Of a DNA stretch of 37,719 bases, positions 8,941 to 17,842 are shown piece after piece (within the stretch, counting starts at the first letter, position 1; every line of letters starts with the position of its first letter). Origin of the DNA: Saprospiraceae bacterium (GTDB lineage: Bacteria > Bacteroidota > Bacteroidia > Chitinophagales > Saprospiraceae); assembly GCA_020850225.1 (NCBI GenBank), contig JADZFD010000094.1, positions 1-37,719 of the forward strand. The letters are read 5' to 3'. The notes below the pieces were generated by a model. That model did not search any database. It worked only from the letters and a program-made list of their open reading frames with translations, and had not been told where the DNA came from. The position numbers and the translations under genes were made by a program.

Positions 8941-9212
8941 GAGTAATAGGCGAATTTGTTGTCGGCGATATCAAGGTTTCCATCTTTAAATACAACGAAC
9001 GTATCTCTGTCAAGTACGAAAAATATCTTCTGGAACAGGTATATAAATTCAGGGACGGAAGCAATATCCGTAATGTAAATGATGTTATGAAATTCAGTGA
9101 AACTATTGAAAATAAGCTAAATGTAATTTTCGATTCAATGGCTCAATTGAGAACAGACCGTATAATGGAGCTTAATGGAAATGATTTGGATGATTTCGAC
9201 GAGATAATCTGA
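8937..9212 (+). CDS. Small conserved hypothetical protein
   Basis: This 91-residue soluble protein is mixed alpha/beta and ends in an acidic tail (GNDLDDFDEII). It has no signal peptide, membrane segment or recognised motif. The start ATG overlaps the stop of the DUF2520 gene (ATGA), which makes it the last gene of the ccm operon and supports it being real despite its size. The EQVYKFRDGSNI and ENKLNVIFDSMAQLR segments look like ordinary folded protein rather than chance translation. Function unknown. Confidence 0.7.
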   Translation: MRVIGEFVVGDIKVSIFKYNERISVKYEKYLLEQVYKFRDGSNIRNVNDVMKFSETIENKLNVIFDSMAQLRTDRIMELNGNDLDDFDEII

Positions 9213-9236
9213 TCTCTGAAAATCCGGACATGTAAC

Positions 9237-9244
9237 TATCTTTG
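9237..9244 (+). promoter_or_regulatory. Orphan -7 box in a convergent intergenic region
   Basis: TATCTTTG (a perfect TAnnTTTG) points rightward into 9245-9362, where no protein gene lies on this strand and the S24 gene ends from the other side. The stretch holds only short hairpins (GTAG...CTAC near 9269-9281; CACA...TGTG near 9303-9316). It could start a small RNA antisense to the 3' end of the S24 regulator, or be a chance match. Confidence 0.25.
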
Positions 9245-9362
9245 TATTATTTAATGTCAATTCCCAAGTAGTTTCTCTACTCAAAACAACTATTAATACA
9301 CCACAAAATAATGTGTCTCAATATGAAATACATTATCAATTTGCATTAATTATAAAAAATTA

Positions 9363-10199
9363 TTAATACAAAACAGACCTGTTTTGTTTCAATAGTTTTT
9401 CTACTGTCTGATTCAGGCTACTGATATTCCTGCTTTGTAGTTCGATAGTCTTTTTCATATCGTCCATTTCATCATGAAATGTAGCACGGATATTGTTTGG
9501 AGACGGCAGAAAAGGTGCTATTTTTACTTCTACATGCCAAATTTCTTTGATTTCATTCGCATGCACGTTATAGGTTTCATAAAAAGTATTGTCTGAAATA
9601 AGTTCAATAATTCCTTGCTCACGCATCCGGTTTTTAACGCGTTTTACAACGATAGAGTTTTCCAAAACGATGACATACACCAAATTATTTCTGACTGAAC
9701 TATAATAGTTATTATTGTCTACCAGAGAGCATACAACTTTTTCTCCTGCAAAAAGTACCGGCTCCATACTGTCACCGACTACGTCAAAACAACGGTATTC
9801 GCCATGCTGGTATTTATGGTCAGGTAATGTAAAATGCACCAGGTCACTCAGGTACACCGGATCCTGAAATTGTTCCGTATATCCTGCATGAGCAGCTGTT
9901 GGTATATACAATATTTTATCCGTATTATTGTTTGAATCATTCTGGCAGTTACAGGGTGTATCTTCATCCATAAACATATTACCCGCTCCTGTAAAGATAA
10001 AATTGGGATTTACACCAAAGTTTTCAATAGTATTTTTGAGTAGTTCGAGTGTTACATCCCGCTTACCATTGATTATATCACTCAGATTCTGCGGGTGATA
10101 CTCTACCTGCAAGGCAAACTGTCTGATAGATTTAATTTTGTTGAGTTCTTTCAGTTGCTCAATACAGGATACAAATCTTTTTGTAACAATATTACACAT
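9363..10199 (-). CDS. LexA-like HTH transcriptional regulator with S24 peptidase domain
   Basis: The 278-residue protein has three parts. An XRE-type helix-turn-helix (about 12-72: SIRQFALQVEYHPQNLSDIINGKRDVT) is followed by an S24/LexA self-cleaving domain and a C-terminal coiled coil (about 245-275). A candidate Ala-Gly cleavage bond is Ala105-Gly106 (AAHAGYT). The catalytic dyad would be Ser144 (VVGDSMEPVL) and Lys186 (SIVVKRV). This is the arrangement of phage CI/LexA-type repressors that auto-cleave on RecA activation. No phage or SOS genes are nearby and the neighbours are unrelated. A -7 box lies 44 bases upstream of the start, and a TGTAAA-N8-TTTACA palindrome lies farther up. Regulator class is sure; the regulon is unknown. 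Confidence 0.85.
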   Translation of the reverse strand: MCNIVTKRFVSCIEQLKELNKIKSIRQFALQVEYHPQNLSDIINGKRDVTLELLKNTIENFGVNPNFIFTGAGNMFMDEDTPCNCQNDSNNNTDKILYIPTAAHAGYTEQFQDPVYLSDLVHFTLPDHKYQHGEYRCFDVVGDSMEPVLFAGEKVVCSLVDNNNYYSSVRNNLVYVIVLENSIVVKRVKNRMREQGIIELISDNTFYETYNVHANEIKEIWHVEVKIAPFLPSPNNIRATFHDEMDDMKKTIELQSRNISSLNQTVEKLLKQNRSVLY

Positions 10200-10242
10200 A
10201 GTTCAACAGATTTAAATTTACGGAATGTATAAGTTATTGGCA

Positions 10243-10250
10243 CAAAAATA
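10243..10250 (-). promoter_or_regulatory. -7 box for the S24 regulator gene
   Basis: On the minus strand this reads TATTTTTG (TAnnTTTG), giving a start of transcription near 10238 and a leader of about 38 nt. Confidence 0.45.
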
Positions 10251-10365
10251 GATAATTATATTTAAAATAAAAATAATATGTAAAAATTATGTAACTACTC
10301 AGGTTAAAAAAGAAAAAAAGGTATACATATTATAAATTTATCACTACTAAAAGAGTAAAATAGGC

Positions 10366-10385
10366 TGTAAAAAATTTTGTTTACA
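10366..10385. promoter_or_regulatory. Inverted repeat TGTAAA-N8-TTTACA, candidate operator
   Basis: This perfect 6-bp inverted repeat around an AT-only core (except one G) looks like a dimeric HTH repressor site. It lies in the 298-base gap between the S24 gene (10199) and the small gene ending at 10498. It is about 120 bases upstream of the S24 -7 box and downstream of the small gene. The rest of the gap is very AT-rich and holds no gene that I can support. Confidence 0.35.
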
Positions 10386-10497
10386 CAATCTTTCTTATAC
10401 TCCTAACAGGAAAAAACTTACACTAAAAATCCAACTTTTGTATGTCATCATACCCTGTTTTATTTCTAAAAGTACGTCATTTACACGATATAGGTGT

Positions 10498-10752
10498 TTA
10501 TTTTCTCCGTTTAAGATACTCTTCCGGATAATCTCTCACCTTATAACTCAGGTGTTGTAAAAACATTTCACCTTCATTTTCCCAACCTTTTGCTTCCGTT
10601 TCGTTGAGCGGAAATTCTATGGCATAAATAGCTACAGTACCACATACCACATCAAAATAGTATTGACCGGTTTCGTCACGGGTCAGCATAAAATCCCAGG
10701 TGCGTTCAAATATTTTTTGAATTTCCATTATCTGATTCTTCCCGAAAAGCAT
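10498..10752 (-). CDS. Small hypothetical protein
   Basis: This 84-residue acidic soluble protein contains WDFMLTRDETGQYYFDVVCGTVAIYAIEFPLN and ends with EYLKRRK. The internal Met at 10728 (MEIQKIFERTWDF, 76 residues) is an equally good start. It has no signal peptide, membrane segment or known motif. The composition (aromatic residues, alternating hydrophobics) suggests a folded protein. Its upstream side abuts the inverted repeat element at 10759-10850. No partner is evident and the function is unknown. Confidence 0.6.
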   Translation of the reverse strand: MLFGKNQIMEIQKIFERTWDFMLTRDETGQYYFDVVCGTVAIYAIEFPLNETEAKGWENEGEMFLQHLSYKVRDYPEEYLKRRK

Positions 10753-10758
10753 AATTTA

Positions 10759-10850
10759 GCCACAAAGGAACAAAAAAACAAAAAATTACCAATTTTAAAC
10801 AGTTTATAATCATTACTTTGTGAATCATAAAGACTTTGGGACTTTGTGGC
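10759..10850. repeat. Imperfect inverted repeat with CTTTGTGGC ends
   Basis: The arms are GCCACAAAGGAACAAA (10759-10774) and TTTGGGACTTTGTGGC (10835-10850), matching at 13 of 16 positions as an inverted repeat around a 60-base AT-rich centre. The outer nine bases of each arm match perfectly. A further ACTTTGTG lies at 10815-10822. It may be a small intergenic repeat or MITE-like element, or paired regulatory sites between two minus-strand genes. Confidence 0.4.
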
Positions 10851-10889
10851 ATTTCTTTATTTTTGACTTTTCAGAGTGGACTTATTATC

Positions 10890-11570
10890 TTAAAAATAAA
10901 TATCCTTATACACCATATTTTCGCCGAAACGAAAGTTCCTGAGCTTAAAAAGCGGTTTTTTGCCCTGGTTAAATCTATTTGTTTTTGGTTTAACAACCGG
11001 TTTTCCTTCATCTTCCTCCAGATAAGGCATGGTGGTATGTTCAGCTACTCCTGTATTCAGGTTAAAATCATACTTCTCCAGAATGTTTTCAAAAGGAGAC
11101 ATGGTGGTATAGGTAGCCCCAATCAGATACCAATCCTTTTTCTGAAATCTCCATTTGTAGGTATATGACCATTTTTCTGAACTTCCGCCGTAATACTCCA
11201 CGTTAACCACTTTATTGGTTATGTATACTTCCTGCAGCGGGTCACCAAAAACACCACCATCATCAGAAAGCATTACAGATTCATTTGACTGAACGGCAAG
11301 ACTAAAACCACCCTTCAAGTCTGCCAGCAACACAAAAAGTATCCTTGGCTTTTGCGCATGATCTGCTTCTTTCAAATCAGCGACAGGTTCGTCCGATTCG
11401 ATAATAATGGCATGATCTTCAAGCGTATCCGCATTAAGATGTCCTTTTGCCTGATGAATAATATGATATCCTTTCGGTATAAATGAAGATATATCCTTGC
11501 CTCCCGAGACTAAACCTGGATATTGATAATTTACTAAAATCAATGATATCAAAATGAATAAGTACTGCAT
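10890..11570 (-). CDS. Exported hypothetical protein, last gene of the signalling block
   Basis: The 226-residue protein has a hydrophobic N-terminus (MQYLFILISLILVNYQYP), likely a signal peptide or anchor. The mature part includes HLNADTLEDHAIII (about 44-57), a degenerate DxNxDxxxD-like loop found in a family of secreted proteins of unknown function. It continues with a beta-rich domain (SYTYKWRFQKKDWYLIGATY) and a basic tail. It begins 10 bases after the LytTR regulator and is probably co-transcribed with it, so it may be an output or input component of the pathway. The molecular function is not known. Confidence 0.7.
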   Translation of the reverse strand: MQYLFILISLILVNYQYPGLVSGGKDISSFIPKGYHIIHQAKGHLNADTLEDHAIIIESDEPVADLKEADHAQKPRILFVLLADLKGGFSLAVQSNESVMLSDDGGVFGDPLQEVYITNKVVNVEYYGGSSEKWSYTYKWRFQKKDWYLIGATYTTMSPFENILEKYDFNLNTGVAEHTTMPYLEEDEGKPVVKPKTNRFNQGKKPLFKLRNFRFGENMVYKDIYF

Positions 11571-11580
11571 CTTAAAATAA

Positions 11581-12339
11581 TTATTTATTTAGCCATTTTT
11601 TAAAATCCTGACTATTTTCACTGCTGATGATTATTTCTCTTTTGGCTTTTGGAATGAGCTCAATTTTAATACGACTTTTGCTGACATTTACCATCGAATG
11701 TATCGACTCAAAATGGGTGATAAAGCTTCGGTTTAATCTGAAAAATAACTTTGGATCCAAAACTTGTTCAAGGTCAGAAAGCCGGTAATCTACAATAAAT
11801 TTTGATCCGTCTTTTTTTATAAGATATACATAACGGTCTTCTCCTTCAAAGTAGGCTATCTGATCCGTAGTAACGCTCATCAGTTTTTCGCCCCGATGCA
11901 CCATAAATCTCTCCTGATAAGATTGTTTCGTTTCCTCCAATGCTTTTAGCAACGAATCAAAGGCAGGTTTGACATCATTTGCGGACAGTTTCTTAAATTT
12001 GTCCAGACTGATCCTCAGATCTACTTCATCGATCGGCTTCAGCAGGTAATCAATGCTGTTTACTTTAAAGGCTTTGATCGCATATGAATCATAAGCTGTA
12101 GTAAATATCACCGGAGTTTGAACTTTTAACTGATCAAAAATGCTGAAACTTAACCCGTCAGTAAGTTGAATATCCATAAAAATAAGATCCGCGATATTAT
12201 TTCTCAGCCATTCTACGGATGATTGTACACTATCTAATTTTGCCAGGATTTTCACAGCCGGTTCAAGTTGTTGGATCAGACCGGCCAGATATTCCTGTGC
12301 AGGTTTTTCATCTTCAATGATTAATATTTTAATATCCAT
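11581..12339 (-). CDS. LytTR-family response regulator
   Basis: The 252-residue protein has an N-terminal receiver domain with acidic pocket residues near Glu9-Asp10, phospho-acceptor Asp56 (LIFMDIQLTDG), Thr80-Thr81 and conserved Lys101 (DYLLKPID). A LytTR DNA-binding domain follows (about 145-252: FMVHRGEKLMSVTTDQIAYFEGEDRYVYL, FFRLNRSFITHFESI). Such proteins bind paired direct repeats upstream of target promoters. The kinase/receiver fusion encoded 9 bases upstream is the likely cognate partner, as in LytS/LytR-type systems. Confidence 0.92.
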   Translation of the reverse strand: MDIKILIIEDEKPAQEYLAGLIQQLEPAVKILAKLDSVQSSVEWLRNNIADLIFMDIQLTDGLSFSIFDQLKVQTPVIFTTAYDSYAIKAFKVNSIDYLLKPIDEVDLRISLDKFKKLSANDVKPAFDSLLKALEETKQSYQERFMVHRGEKLMSVTTDQIAYFEGEDRYVYLIKKDGSKFIVDYRLSDLEQVLDPKLFFRLNRSFITHFESIHSMVNVSKSRIKIELIPKAKREIIISSENSQDFKKWLNK

Positions 12340-12348
12340 TTTTTTACT

Positions 12349-13353
12349 TTATGTTTCCTGAATAAGGGGAATGACCACAGTAAAAAAACCATTTTCATTC
12401 GTAATGACGACATCAGAAGCACCAAGAAGCTGGTACCGCTGTTTCAGATTCTGCAAACCAATTCCGGAAGATGGTTCCGCAACTGTTTTCTTATCAATTC
12501 TGTTGGTCACTGTTAAACTGTTGTCATTTTGTACAATCTTTATTTCCATAGGATAAGTGTCAGAAACTATATTGTGTTTAATGGCATTCTCCACGAGCAA
12601 TTGCAGCGCAAACGGTGGTACACAATAAGATGTATTTTTAATATCAGGATTCAAACGAAGGTAATCACCAAATCTAAGTTGCTGAAGATACAAATAGGTA
12701 TTGATGAGTTCCATTTCCTTTTCAAGTGAGATCAATGGTTGATCACCATATTCCAGTATAAATCGGTACATCCTTGAAAACCTTGTAGTAAACTTTATGG
12801 CTTTTTCCGGGTCAGTGCCAATCAAAGATGCCAGAGTATTGAGACAATTGAACAGGAAGTGTGGGTTTATCTGGTTTTTAAGGATTTCATACTGAGAAAT
12901 AACCTTCTCTTTTTCCTGTTGAAGTGTTTTAATCAGCAATAATTTCTTTTCTTCTTCGAGCAATGCATTCTTCTGTCTTAAAGTATAGGTTTCAAAGGCA
13001 TTATCAAGGATTACTTTCAGCGTTTCAAATTTCCAGGGTTTGGTAATATAGTGATAGATTTTACCTTTGTTGATAGCGTCAATGATGGCTTGCATGTCAC
13101 TGTATCCAGTAAGTATCATTCTGATGATATGTGGATAAGACTGGTGTATTTTTTCCAGAAATTCCACTCCAGAAATCCCGGGCATTCGCTGATCGCTGAT
13201 CACAAGATCTATAGCGTTTGCTGATAATAATTCCAATGCCTCCCGGGCATGCTGAGCAGTATATATTTTGAAGTTTCTTCTGAATACGGCTTTAAATGAA
13301 GTCAGATTGTCTTCTTCATCATCCAGATATAAAATAGAATATTGTTCAGACAT
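12349..13353 (-). CDS. Receiver domain fused to LytS-type (HPHFLFN) histidine kinase
   Basis: The protein has 334 residues and no membrane segment. Residues 5-120 form a complete receiver domain (Asp11-Asp12, phospho-acceptor Asp54 in VISDQRMPG, LTGYSD, Lys105 in YITKPW). A coiled linker (120-155) leads to a His_kinase domain with phospho-His in NPHFLFN (His165) and an HATPase domain with N-box LLVENAIKHN (Asn257) and GIGLQNL (297-303). Being soluble and carrying its own receiver, it could be driven by another kinase, perhaps the TPR kinase encoded upstream, and pass the signal to the LytTR regulator downstream. The start codon directly follows the stop of the previous gene. Confidence 0.9.
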   Translation of the reverse strand: MSEQYSILYLDDEEDNLTSFKAVFRRNFKIYTAQHAREALELLSANAIDLVISDQRMPGISGVEFLEKIHQSYPHIIRMILTGYSDMQAIIDAINKGKIYHYITKPWKFETLKVILDNAFETYTLRQKNALLEEEKKLLLIKTLQQEKEKVISQYEILKNQINPHFLFNCLNTLASLIGTDPEKAIKFTTRFSRMYRFILEYGDQPLISLEKEMELINTYLYLQQLRFGDYLRLNPDIKNTSYCVPPFALQLLVENAIKHNIVSDTYPMEIKIVQNDNSLTVTNRIDKKTVAEPSSGIGLQNLKQRYQLLGASDVVITNENGFFTVVIPLIQET

Positions 13354-13656
13354 TTATTTGGATTTATAGCCGAACAAAAATACTATTAAAAATAAGATGG
13401 TGTTCAGAAAAAGATAAAATTTCCACACTCCTTCTATGTTTGGGGTTCCTCCTCTTGAATCAATCATGAGAAAATAAATAAAACGTGTCGCCAGTGCCCA
13501 TAACAAAACATTGACTATGACCCATATCAATTTTTGTGATACAGATATACCCAGTAAGTTTATCAGAAATAATTTTAATATAAAGTACGCTGCATGTGAT
13601 ACCAGAATAGCATATAAAATCATACAAACTAGCAAAAAACCGAAAAGTATTCCCAT
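13354..13656 (-). CDS. Small membrane protein of the signalling block
   Basis: The 100-residue protein has three predicted membrane segments (about 3-30, 42-65, 79-96) and a short loop MIDSRGGTPNIEG. Its stop is immediately followed by the start of the receiver/kinase fusion, so the two are coupled. A -7 box just upstream (13677-13684) makes this the probable first gene of a transcript running through to 10890. It may be a membrane sensor or anchor for the soluble kinase; that is inference from position only. Confidence 0.65.
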   Translation of the reverse strand: MGILFGFLLVCMILYAILVSHAAYFILKLFLINLLGISVSQKLIWVIVNVLLWALATRFIYFLMIDSRGGTPNIEGVWKFYLFLNTILFLIVFLFGYKSK

Positions 13657-13676
13657 TTCTATTCAAATATTTAATT

Positions 13677-13684
13677 CAAATGTA
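13677..13684 (-). promoter_or_regulatory. -7 box for the small membrane protein/LytS/LytTR transcript
   Basis: The minus strand reads TACATTTG (TAnnTTTG), 20 bases before the ATG at 13656. It suggests that the downstream four genes can be expressed separately from the TPR kinase pair upstream. Confidence 0.4.
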
Positions 13685-13732
13685 TAATTTTAATCCACTT
13701 CTGTTTATAAATTTGAAGTCAACCGGGATAAA

Positions 13733-14554
13733 TCAGAAGTAAAACCTGATAATATGTTCAGTAATCCGGGGTTCAATAACGGTTAACATAAGAATAAAAG
13801 TACTTACCCAAAATAAAATGGTCTGCCATTTTGATTGCAGATCAATAAAGTCTGACAATACATCAACCCAGCGTATAGGTATATAAAAAAAAGTAAACAC
13901 AATCAACATGAAGGGAATGCTTTGAAGTATGCCTGAATATATTCCTTTGGACATGTCAATATATCCATTCATCATCACTGTAAGATTGGCCAGAAATACC
14001 GTCATGAGCACGACCTGAATAGCCCTTGAAATCCATTCTATGAACAATGGAACATGATGCACCGGAGGCTCGATAATATCTGCTACCAATCGAAGTTCTC
14101 TGATTACAATCCATCCAAAAATAAACCAATACGGTATTTTGAGCGGCCAGGAAGCAGTTTGATAGGAGGTGTCAAATATTTCGTACACATGGCCGAGCAA
14201 TGGAAAAATAATCAGTACAATCCTGAAATAAGTTCTCCAGATTACAGCCATAAGGATAAGAATCCCAAAATACCAGCTTTTCTGAAACCATTGCCAAACA
14301 GACCGTTGACGAAGACTGATTTGTTGAAACTCAACACTCAGGATGTTTAAGATAGCATTTCTTTCGAATAGAATCAATACACTTAATATCATCAAATAAT
14401 TTAATGGCAGATTCAAATCCTTTTGTAAATGACTTGCGGGATTTACCAATGAACCAACGTACAAGGCCAATCCCATCAGGACAACATTGACAAAAGTTCC
14501 TTTATATCCATTCATAGTTATACCGGACAATAAATAAAAATATTTGAAATGCAT
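13733..14554 (-). CDS. Polytopic membrane protein of unknown function
   Basis: The 273-residue protein has about six hydrophobic segments (near 22-38, 50-68, 95-120, 142-158, 180-196, 210-228 and 240-258) and no recognised motif. Its first base is shared with the stop codon of the TPR histidine kinase gene (TAATG), so the two are translationally coupled and probably work together. A shorter start at Met14 (MNGYKGTF) is possible but would break this coupling. It could be a membrane partner of the kinase; no family is recognised. Confidence 0.65.
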   Translation of the reverse strand: MHFKYFYLLSGITMNGYKGTFVNVVLMGLALYVGSLVNPASHLQKDLNLPLNYLMILSVLILFERNAILNILSVEFQQISLRQRSVWQWFQKSWYFGILILMAVIWRTYFRIVLIIFPLLGHVYEIFDTSYQTASWPLKIPYWFIFGWIVIRELRLVADIIEPPVHHVPLFIEWISRAIQVVLMTVFLANLTVMMNGYIDMSKGIYSGILQSIPFMLIVFTFFYIPIRWVDVLSDFIDLQSKWQTILFWVSTFILMLTVIEPRITEHIIRFYF

Positions 14555-16653
14555 TAAGTTGCCGGCAAACTAATCGTGAAGACAGTTCCTTTACCGGGAT
14601 CAGATTCTACCGTGATATTGCCTTTATGCTGCTGAATGATCGCATAACTGATCGACAATCCCAGGCCGGTGCCTTTGCCTACATCTTTGGTAGTAAAAAA
14701 TGGTTCGAAGATTTTTTTTTGGGTTTCGACATCCATACCAGGACCGGTATCTGTGATAATAATGATACATTGGTTGTCCCCGGCAGTGGTTTCTATAGAG
14801 ATAGTACCGCCGGGATCCACTGCCTGTATGGCATTGTCAAGAATATTTAATAACACCTGATTTATCTTACTTACCTGACACATGATTAATCCATCAAACT
14901 GATAAGATTTTATGATTTGAATATTGGGCTTCAGTTTATGATGAAGCAATGTTAATGCTGTTTCAATGCCTTCCTCCACATAAAAAGGTTGTGGTTGATC
15001 TCCTGTATCTCTGGCAAAAATCTTTAGTCCCTGAATGATTTCTGATGTTCGTTGAGATCCGTTGTTGATGGTTTTCATCAGTTTTTCGAGTTCAGCAGAC
15101 AGGTAAGCCACATCTACTTTGGTTACCTTATCTTTCAGATCATCTATGAAACTGACGTCTGCATCAGCTGAATTCTGAAGCTCACTCAACAAATTAAGCA
15201 GAGGCCTAAGGTCTTTAAAATCCATCATCAACGCTTCAACTCCGGCATGAATTGAACTGACCGGATTATTCAGTTCGTGGGCAATACCAGCGGTCATAAC
15301 ACCCAATGAAGCCATTTTTTCAGAATGAATAAGCTGAAGGTTGGTATGTTGCAGGTCGGCCAATAATTTTTCCTTTTCTGACAGCAAAGATTGAGTGTGT
15401 AATTGTTCCTCATACAACTTTTTGTTTGCCTTGTTTCGTGATCTGTAAAGTACGACCAGAAAGATCAGCGAAAGCAATAAAAGGCAAATTCCAATGATGA
15501 GCATGTTTCTGATTTGCTTGCCCTTTTTATTTTCACCATCCAACGCTGCAATTTCTTTTTCCTTCTCCCGCAAATCTAATGCTGCTCTAAAATCTTCCAT
15601 TTTCATATTAAGAAACTCCTTGAAAGAGGTATCCTGAACTGAAGTAAATAATTCAAGATATTCCATCGCTTTCGGAAGATTACCGTCTTCTTTGTACATT
15701 ACATACAGGTTGTGGTATGCATTGAGCTGATATGTTCTGGAGTCAACTTGTGTGCAGGACTCAATGGCTCTTTGAAAAACAGCCTTTGCCCGATCAGGCT
15801 GCCCGATAGCTTTATACAAAGTCCCCAGTTTTAATAATATAAGACCAATGTTGCGCTGTCTGTTTATGGTCTCAGCAGCATAGAGTGCTTTTAAAAAATA
15901 TACTTCAGCATCCTTAAACTTTCCCCAATCCTGATAGTTTTGTGCTAACCCTAAAAAACTAATGGTTTGGCCTTCAAAATTATTTTGCTGTAATCTTTTT
16001 GGAAGATCTTTGAGATAATATTTTTCTGCCAAAGCATATTGACCTTTTAATCGGTAAATGTCAGCATACAGCGTATTAATGATTCCCAGACGAAGAGTAT
16101 CATTCAATTCCTTTTTGAGTTTTAATGACATTTCCAGATATTTTTCCGCCGTGGATAATGCACCTGTCTGAATATAAGATCGGGCAATATTATGGTAGGT
16201 ATCTGAAATAGTAACACGGGTTGTATCGTATGTCTCTCTCAGTTGCAAGGCTTTAAGATGACATTCCAATGATAAAAAACTTCGCTCTTCTAGTGCATAA
16301 AAATCACCCAACCTATCCCAGGTGGCAGCAACCCATAAACTGTCATTATATTTTTGCCCTTTTCCCAAACCTTCTTTGTAATAAAGTTCAGCATTGCCCA
16401 TTCTGCCCATCTGCTGACACAATCTGCCAATGGTTACCAGTATGTCTCCATACAAATCAAAATATCCGGATGTATAAATGCTGTCTTTCAATGATCCGGC
16501 CTGCTTTAAAATCATTTCATTGGGGACATTATTGCCTTTACCTATGCTTGTTTTTAAGTCATATACTCTATCTTTCAGAAAATTATAGTCCCCTTGAGCA
16601 TTAATGCAACAAACCAAAAACCCAAAAGAAATGATAAGAAAGATTACACGCAT
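14554..16653 (-). CDS. TPR-containing sensor histidine kinase
   Basis: The 699-residue protein has a signal peptide (about 1-19) and a periplasmic array of tetratricopeptide repeats (about 65-340, with repeated A..YY..AL patterns). One membrane segment (about 384-403) and a coiled coil (405-445) follow. The kinase core contains H-box [19 protein letters not shown] with phospho-His459, a DTGPGMD G1 box, and GTGLGLSI. The HELNNP form of the H-box is usual for HisKA kinases without a fused output domain. It has no receiver domain, so a separate acceptor is needed; the receiver/LytS fusion downstream is a candidate. Periplasmic TPRs suggest sensing of a protein or peptide. The gene is intact. Confidence 0.92.
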   Translation of the reverse strand: MRVIFLIISFGFLVCCINAQGDYNFLKDRVYDLKTSIGKGNNVPNEMILKQAGSLKDSIYTSGYFDLYGDILVTIGRLCQQMGRMGNAELYYKEGLGKGQKYNDSLWVAATWDRLGDFYALEERSFLSLECHLKALQLRETYDTTRVTISDTYHNIARSYIQTGALSTAEKYLEMSLKLKKELNDTLRLGIINTLYADIYRLKGQYALAEKYYLKDLPKRLQQNNFEGQTISFLGLAQNYQDWGKFKDAEVYFLKALYAAETINRQRNIGLILLKLGTLYKAIGQPDRAKAVFQRAIESCTQVDSRTYQLNAYHNLYVMYKEDGNLPKAMEYLELFTSVQDTSFKEFLNMKMEDFRAALDLREKEKEIAALDGENKKGKQIRNMLIIGICLLLLSLIFLVVLYRSRNKANKKLYEEQLHTQSLLSEKEKLLADLQHTNLQLIHSEKMASLGVMTAGIAHELNNPVSSIHAGVEALMMDFKDLRPLLNLLSELQNSADADVSFIDDLKDKVTKVDVAYLSAELEKLMKTINNGSQRTSEIIQGLKIFARDTGDQPQPFYVEEGIETALTLLHHKLKPNIQIIKSYQFDGLIMCQVSKINQVLLNILDNAIQAVDPGGTISIETTAGDNQCIIIITDTGPGMDVETQKKIFEPFFTTKDVGKGTGLGLSISYAIIQQHKGNITVESDPGKGTVFTISLPAT

Positions 16654-16700
16654 AACCTAATTATAGTGGTAAAAATAGCACAAAAGATTTAAACAGTTTT

Positions 16701-17549
16701 TTAAAATCCTTTAATTTTTAACTTTGGTAATTTTAATTCTTTTTTATCTGATGTGGTGTTGCTTTCAGCATTTTTGTTTTCTTTTGCTTTTTCACTGGTT
16801 TTGTTGCCCGGAATGGCCGGACCTTGTGGGCCGTACAATTCATCAAATGGTTTTTGCCCCAGAACAATCAATGCATTATGTTGTTTTTCTGTCATTCGCG
16901 TTTCTTGAAATGATTCACTGTATCCAACTGAAGCTACTGCCACTTTTAATACACCACCTACCGGGCGAACATATATTTCAAGAGGAGCTTTGAATCTTTT
17001 TAATCCTCCTTCAAATGGGTATGAGCTGATAAATTTTTGTTCGTATTCGATTTCTGCTTTATAAATAATATCTCCTGTTCTGTCCGTTTCACTTTTTAAT
17101 CCGACTGGAAAAGTTATGCCATACACCCATGCGATATCCGTGTAATTGACCAGAACGCGACCTGGATTAGTACGAAGCAATTCAATGGTTTGTTCTTTTA
17201 ATTGTGTTTCGTTGAGCATAGTCAGACCTATAGTTTCAGATGATGTAACAAAGTATCTTGAAAAATTCCAATTTTCTCCGGCACCGCCTCTGACATAAAT
17301 GGCCAGTCCAATGAGGTTTTTATTTACACCATTCTCTTTCATTGTAGTGGCGGCTACAACTCTTTTAGCCATATTACTAAAGGTGTACCCGGCTTCTTTT
17401 TCAAGTTTCCACTCATTCTGTACTTTAGCTGTCGCAATTTTACCATGATATTTTTTAACATCTTCCAGTACTTTAGCATCAGTTGGAAAACTTTGAGCTA
17501 GTCCAAAAAAAGGAAGGACTAATACGATAATTGTTTTAAGGAATTTCAT
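16701..17549 (-). CDS. Exported hypothetical protein
   Basis: The 282-residue protein has a clear signal peptide (MKFLKTIIVLVLPFFGLAQ) and a predicted periplasmic domain rich in beta strands. The C-terminal tail is low-complexity and charged (about 245-282, KTSEKAKENKNAES... to KLPKLKIKGF). No domain is recognised. It lies 47 bases upstream of the TPR kinase gene on the same strand and might share its transcript. No -7 box was seen directly upstream. Confidence 0.65.
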   Translation of the reverse strand: MKFLKTIIVLVLPFFGLAQSFPTDAKVLEDVKKYHGKIATAKVQNEWKLEKEAGYTFSNMAKRVVAATTMKENGVNKNLIGLAIYVRGGAGENWNFSRYFVTSSETIGLTMLNETQLKEQTIELLRTNPGRVLVNYTDIAWVYGITFPVGLKSETDRTGDIIYKAEIEYEQKFISSYPFEGGLKRFKAPLEIYVRPVGGVLKVAVASVGYSESFQETRMTEKQHNALIVLGQKPFDELYGPQGPAIPGNKTSEKAKENKNAESNTTSDKKELKLPKLKIKGF

Positions 17550-17690
17550 TTTTTAAATTTTTCTAAGTTGATGAATGTGTTTATTTGCTGAATTGTTAAA
17601 TTTCTATATTTCCTTTTTGACTTTATATATTTAATTATTCAGGTTTGTACCCGCCTGCGCACACTAGTCTGGCAGGTGCACGCCGCTTCC

Positions 17691-17818
17691 GGGGATTTCA
17701 TGTTTTAAAATTTATTTATATTTCTAAGGCCAGACTTGTCCTATTTGGAACAAGCAGATGGAATTCCCATGATTTAACCATATTGGTTTGTGATGTTTGC
17801 ATCATGGGGATTTCATGT
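17691..17818. repeat. Intergenic direct and nested inverted repeats
   Basis: In the 343-base gap between two minus-strand exported-protein genes, GGGGATTTCATGT occurs at 17691-17703 and again at 17806-17818. An inverted repeat, GAATTCCCATGAT (17761-17773) with ATCATGGGGATTTC (17801-17814), encloses a smaller hairpin, AACCA...TGGTT. The gap is locally more GC-rich than its surroundings near 17650-17695. It may be a short mobile or REP-like repeat. No credible gene is seen; one open frame starting at a TTG at 17645 is rejected. Confidence 0.4.
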
Positions 17819-17842
17819 GTTTATTTTTATTGTTTTTTAAAA

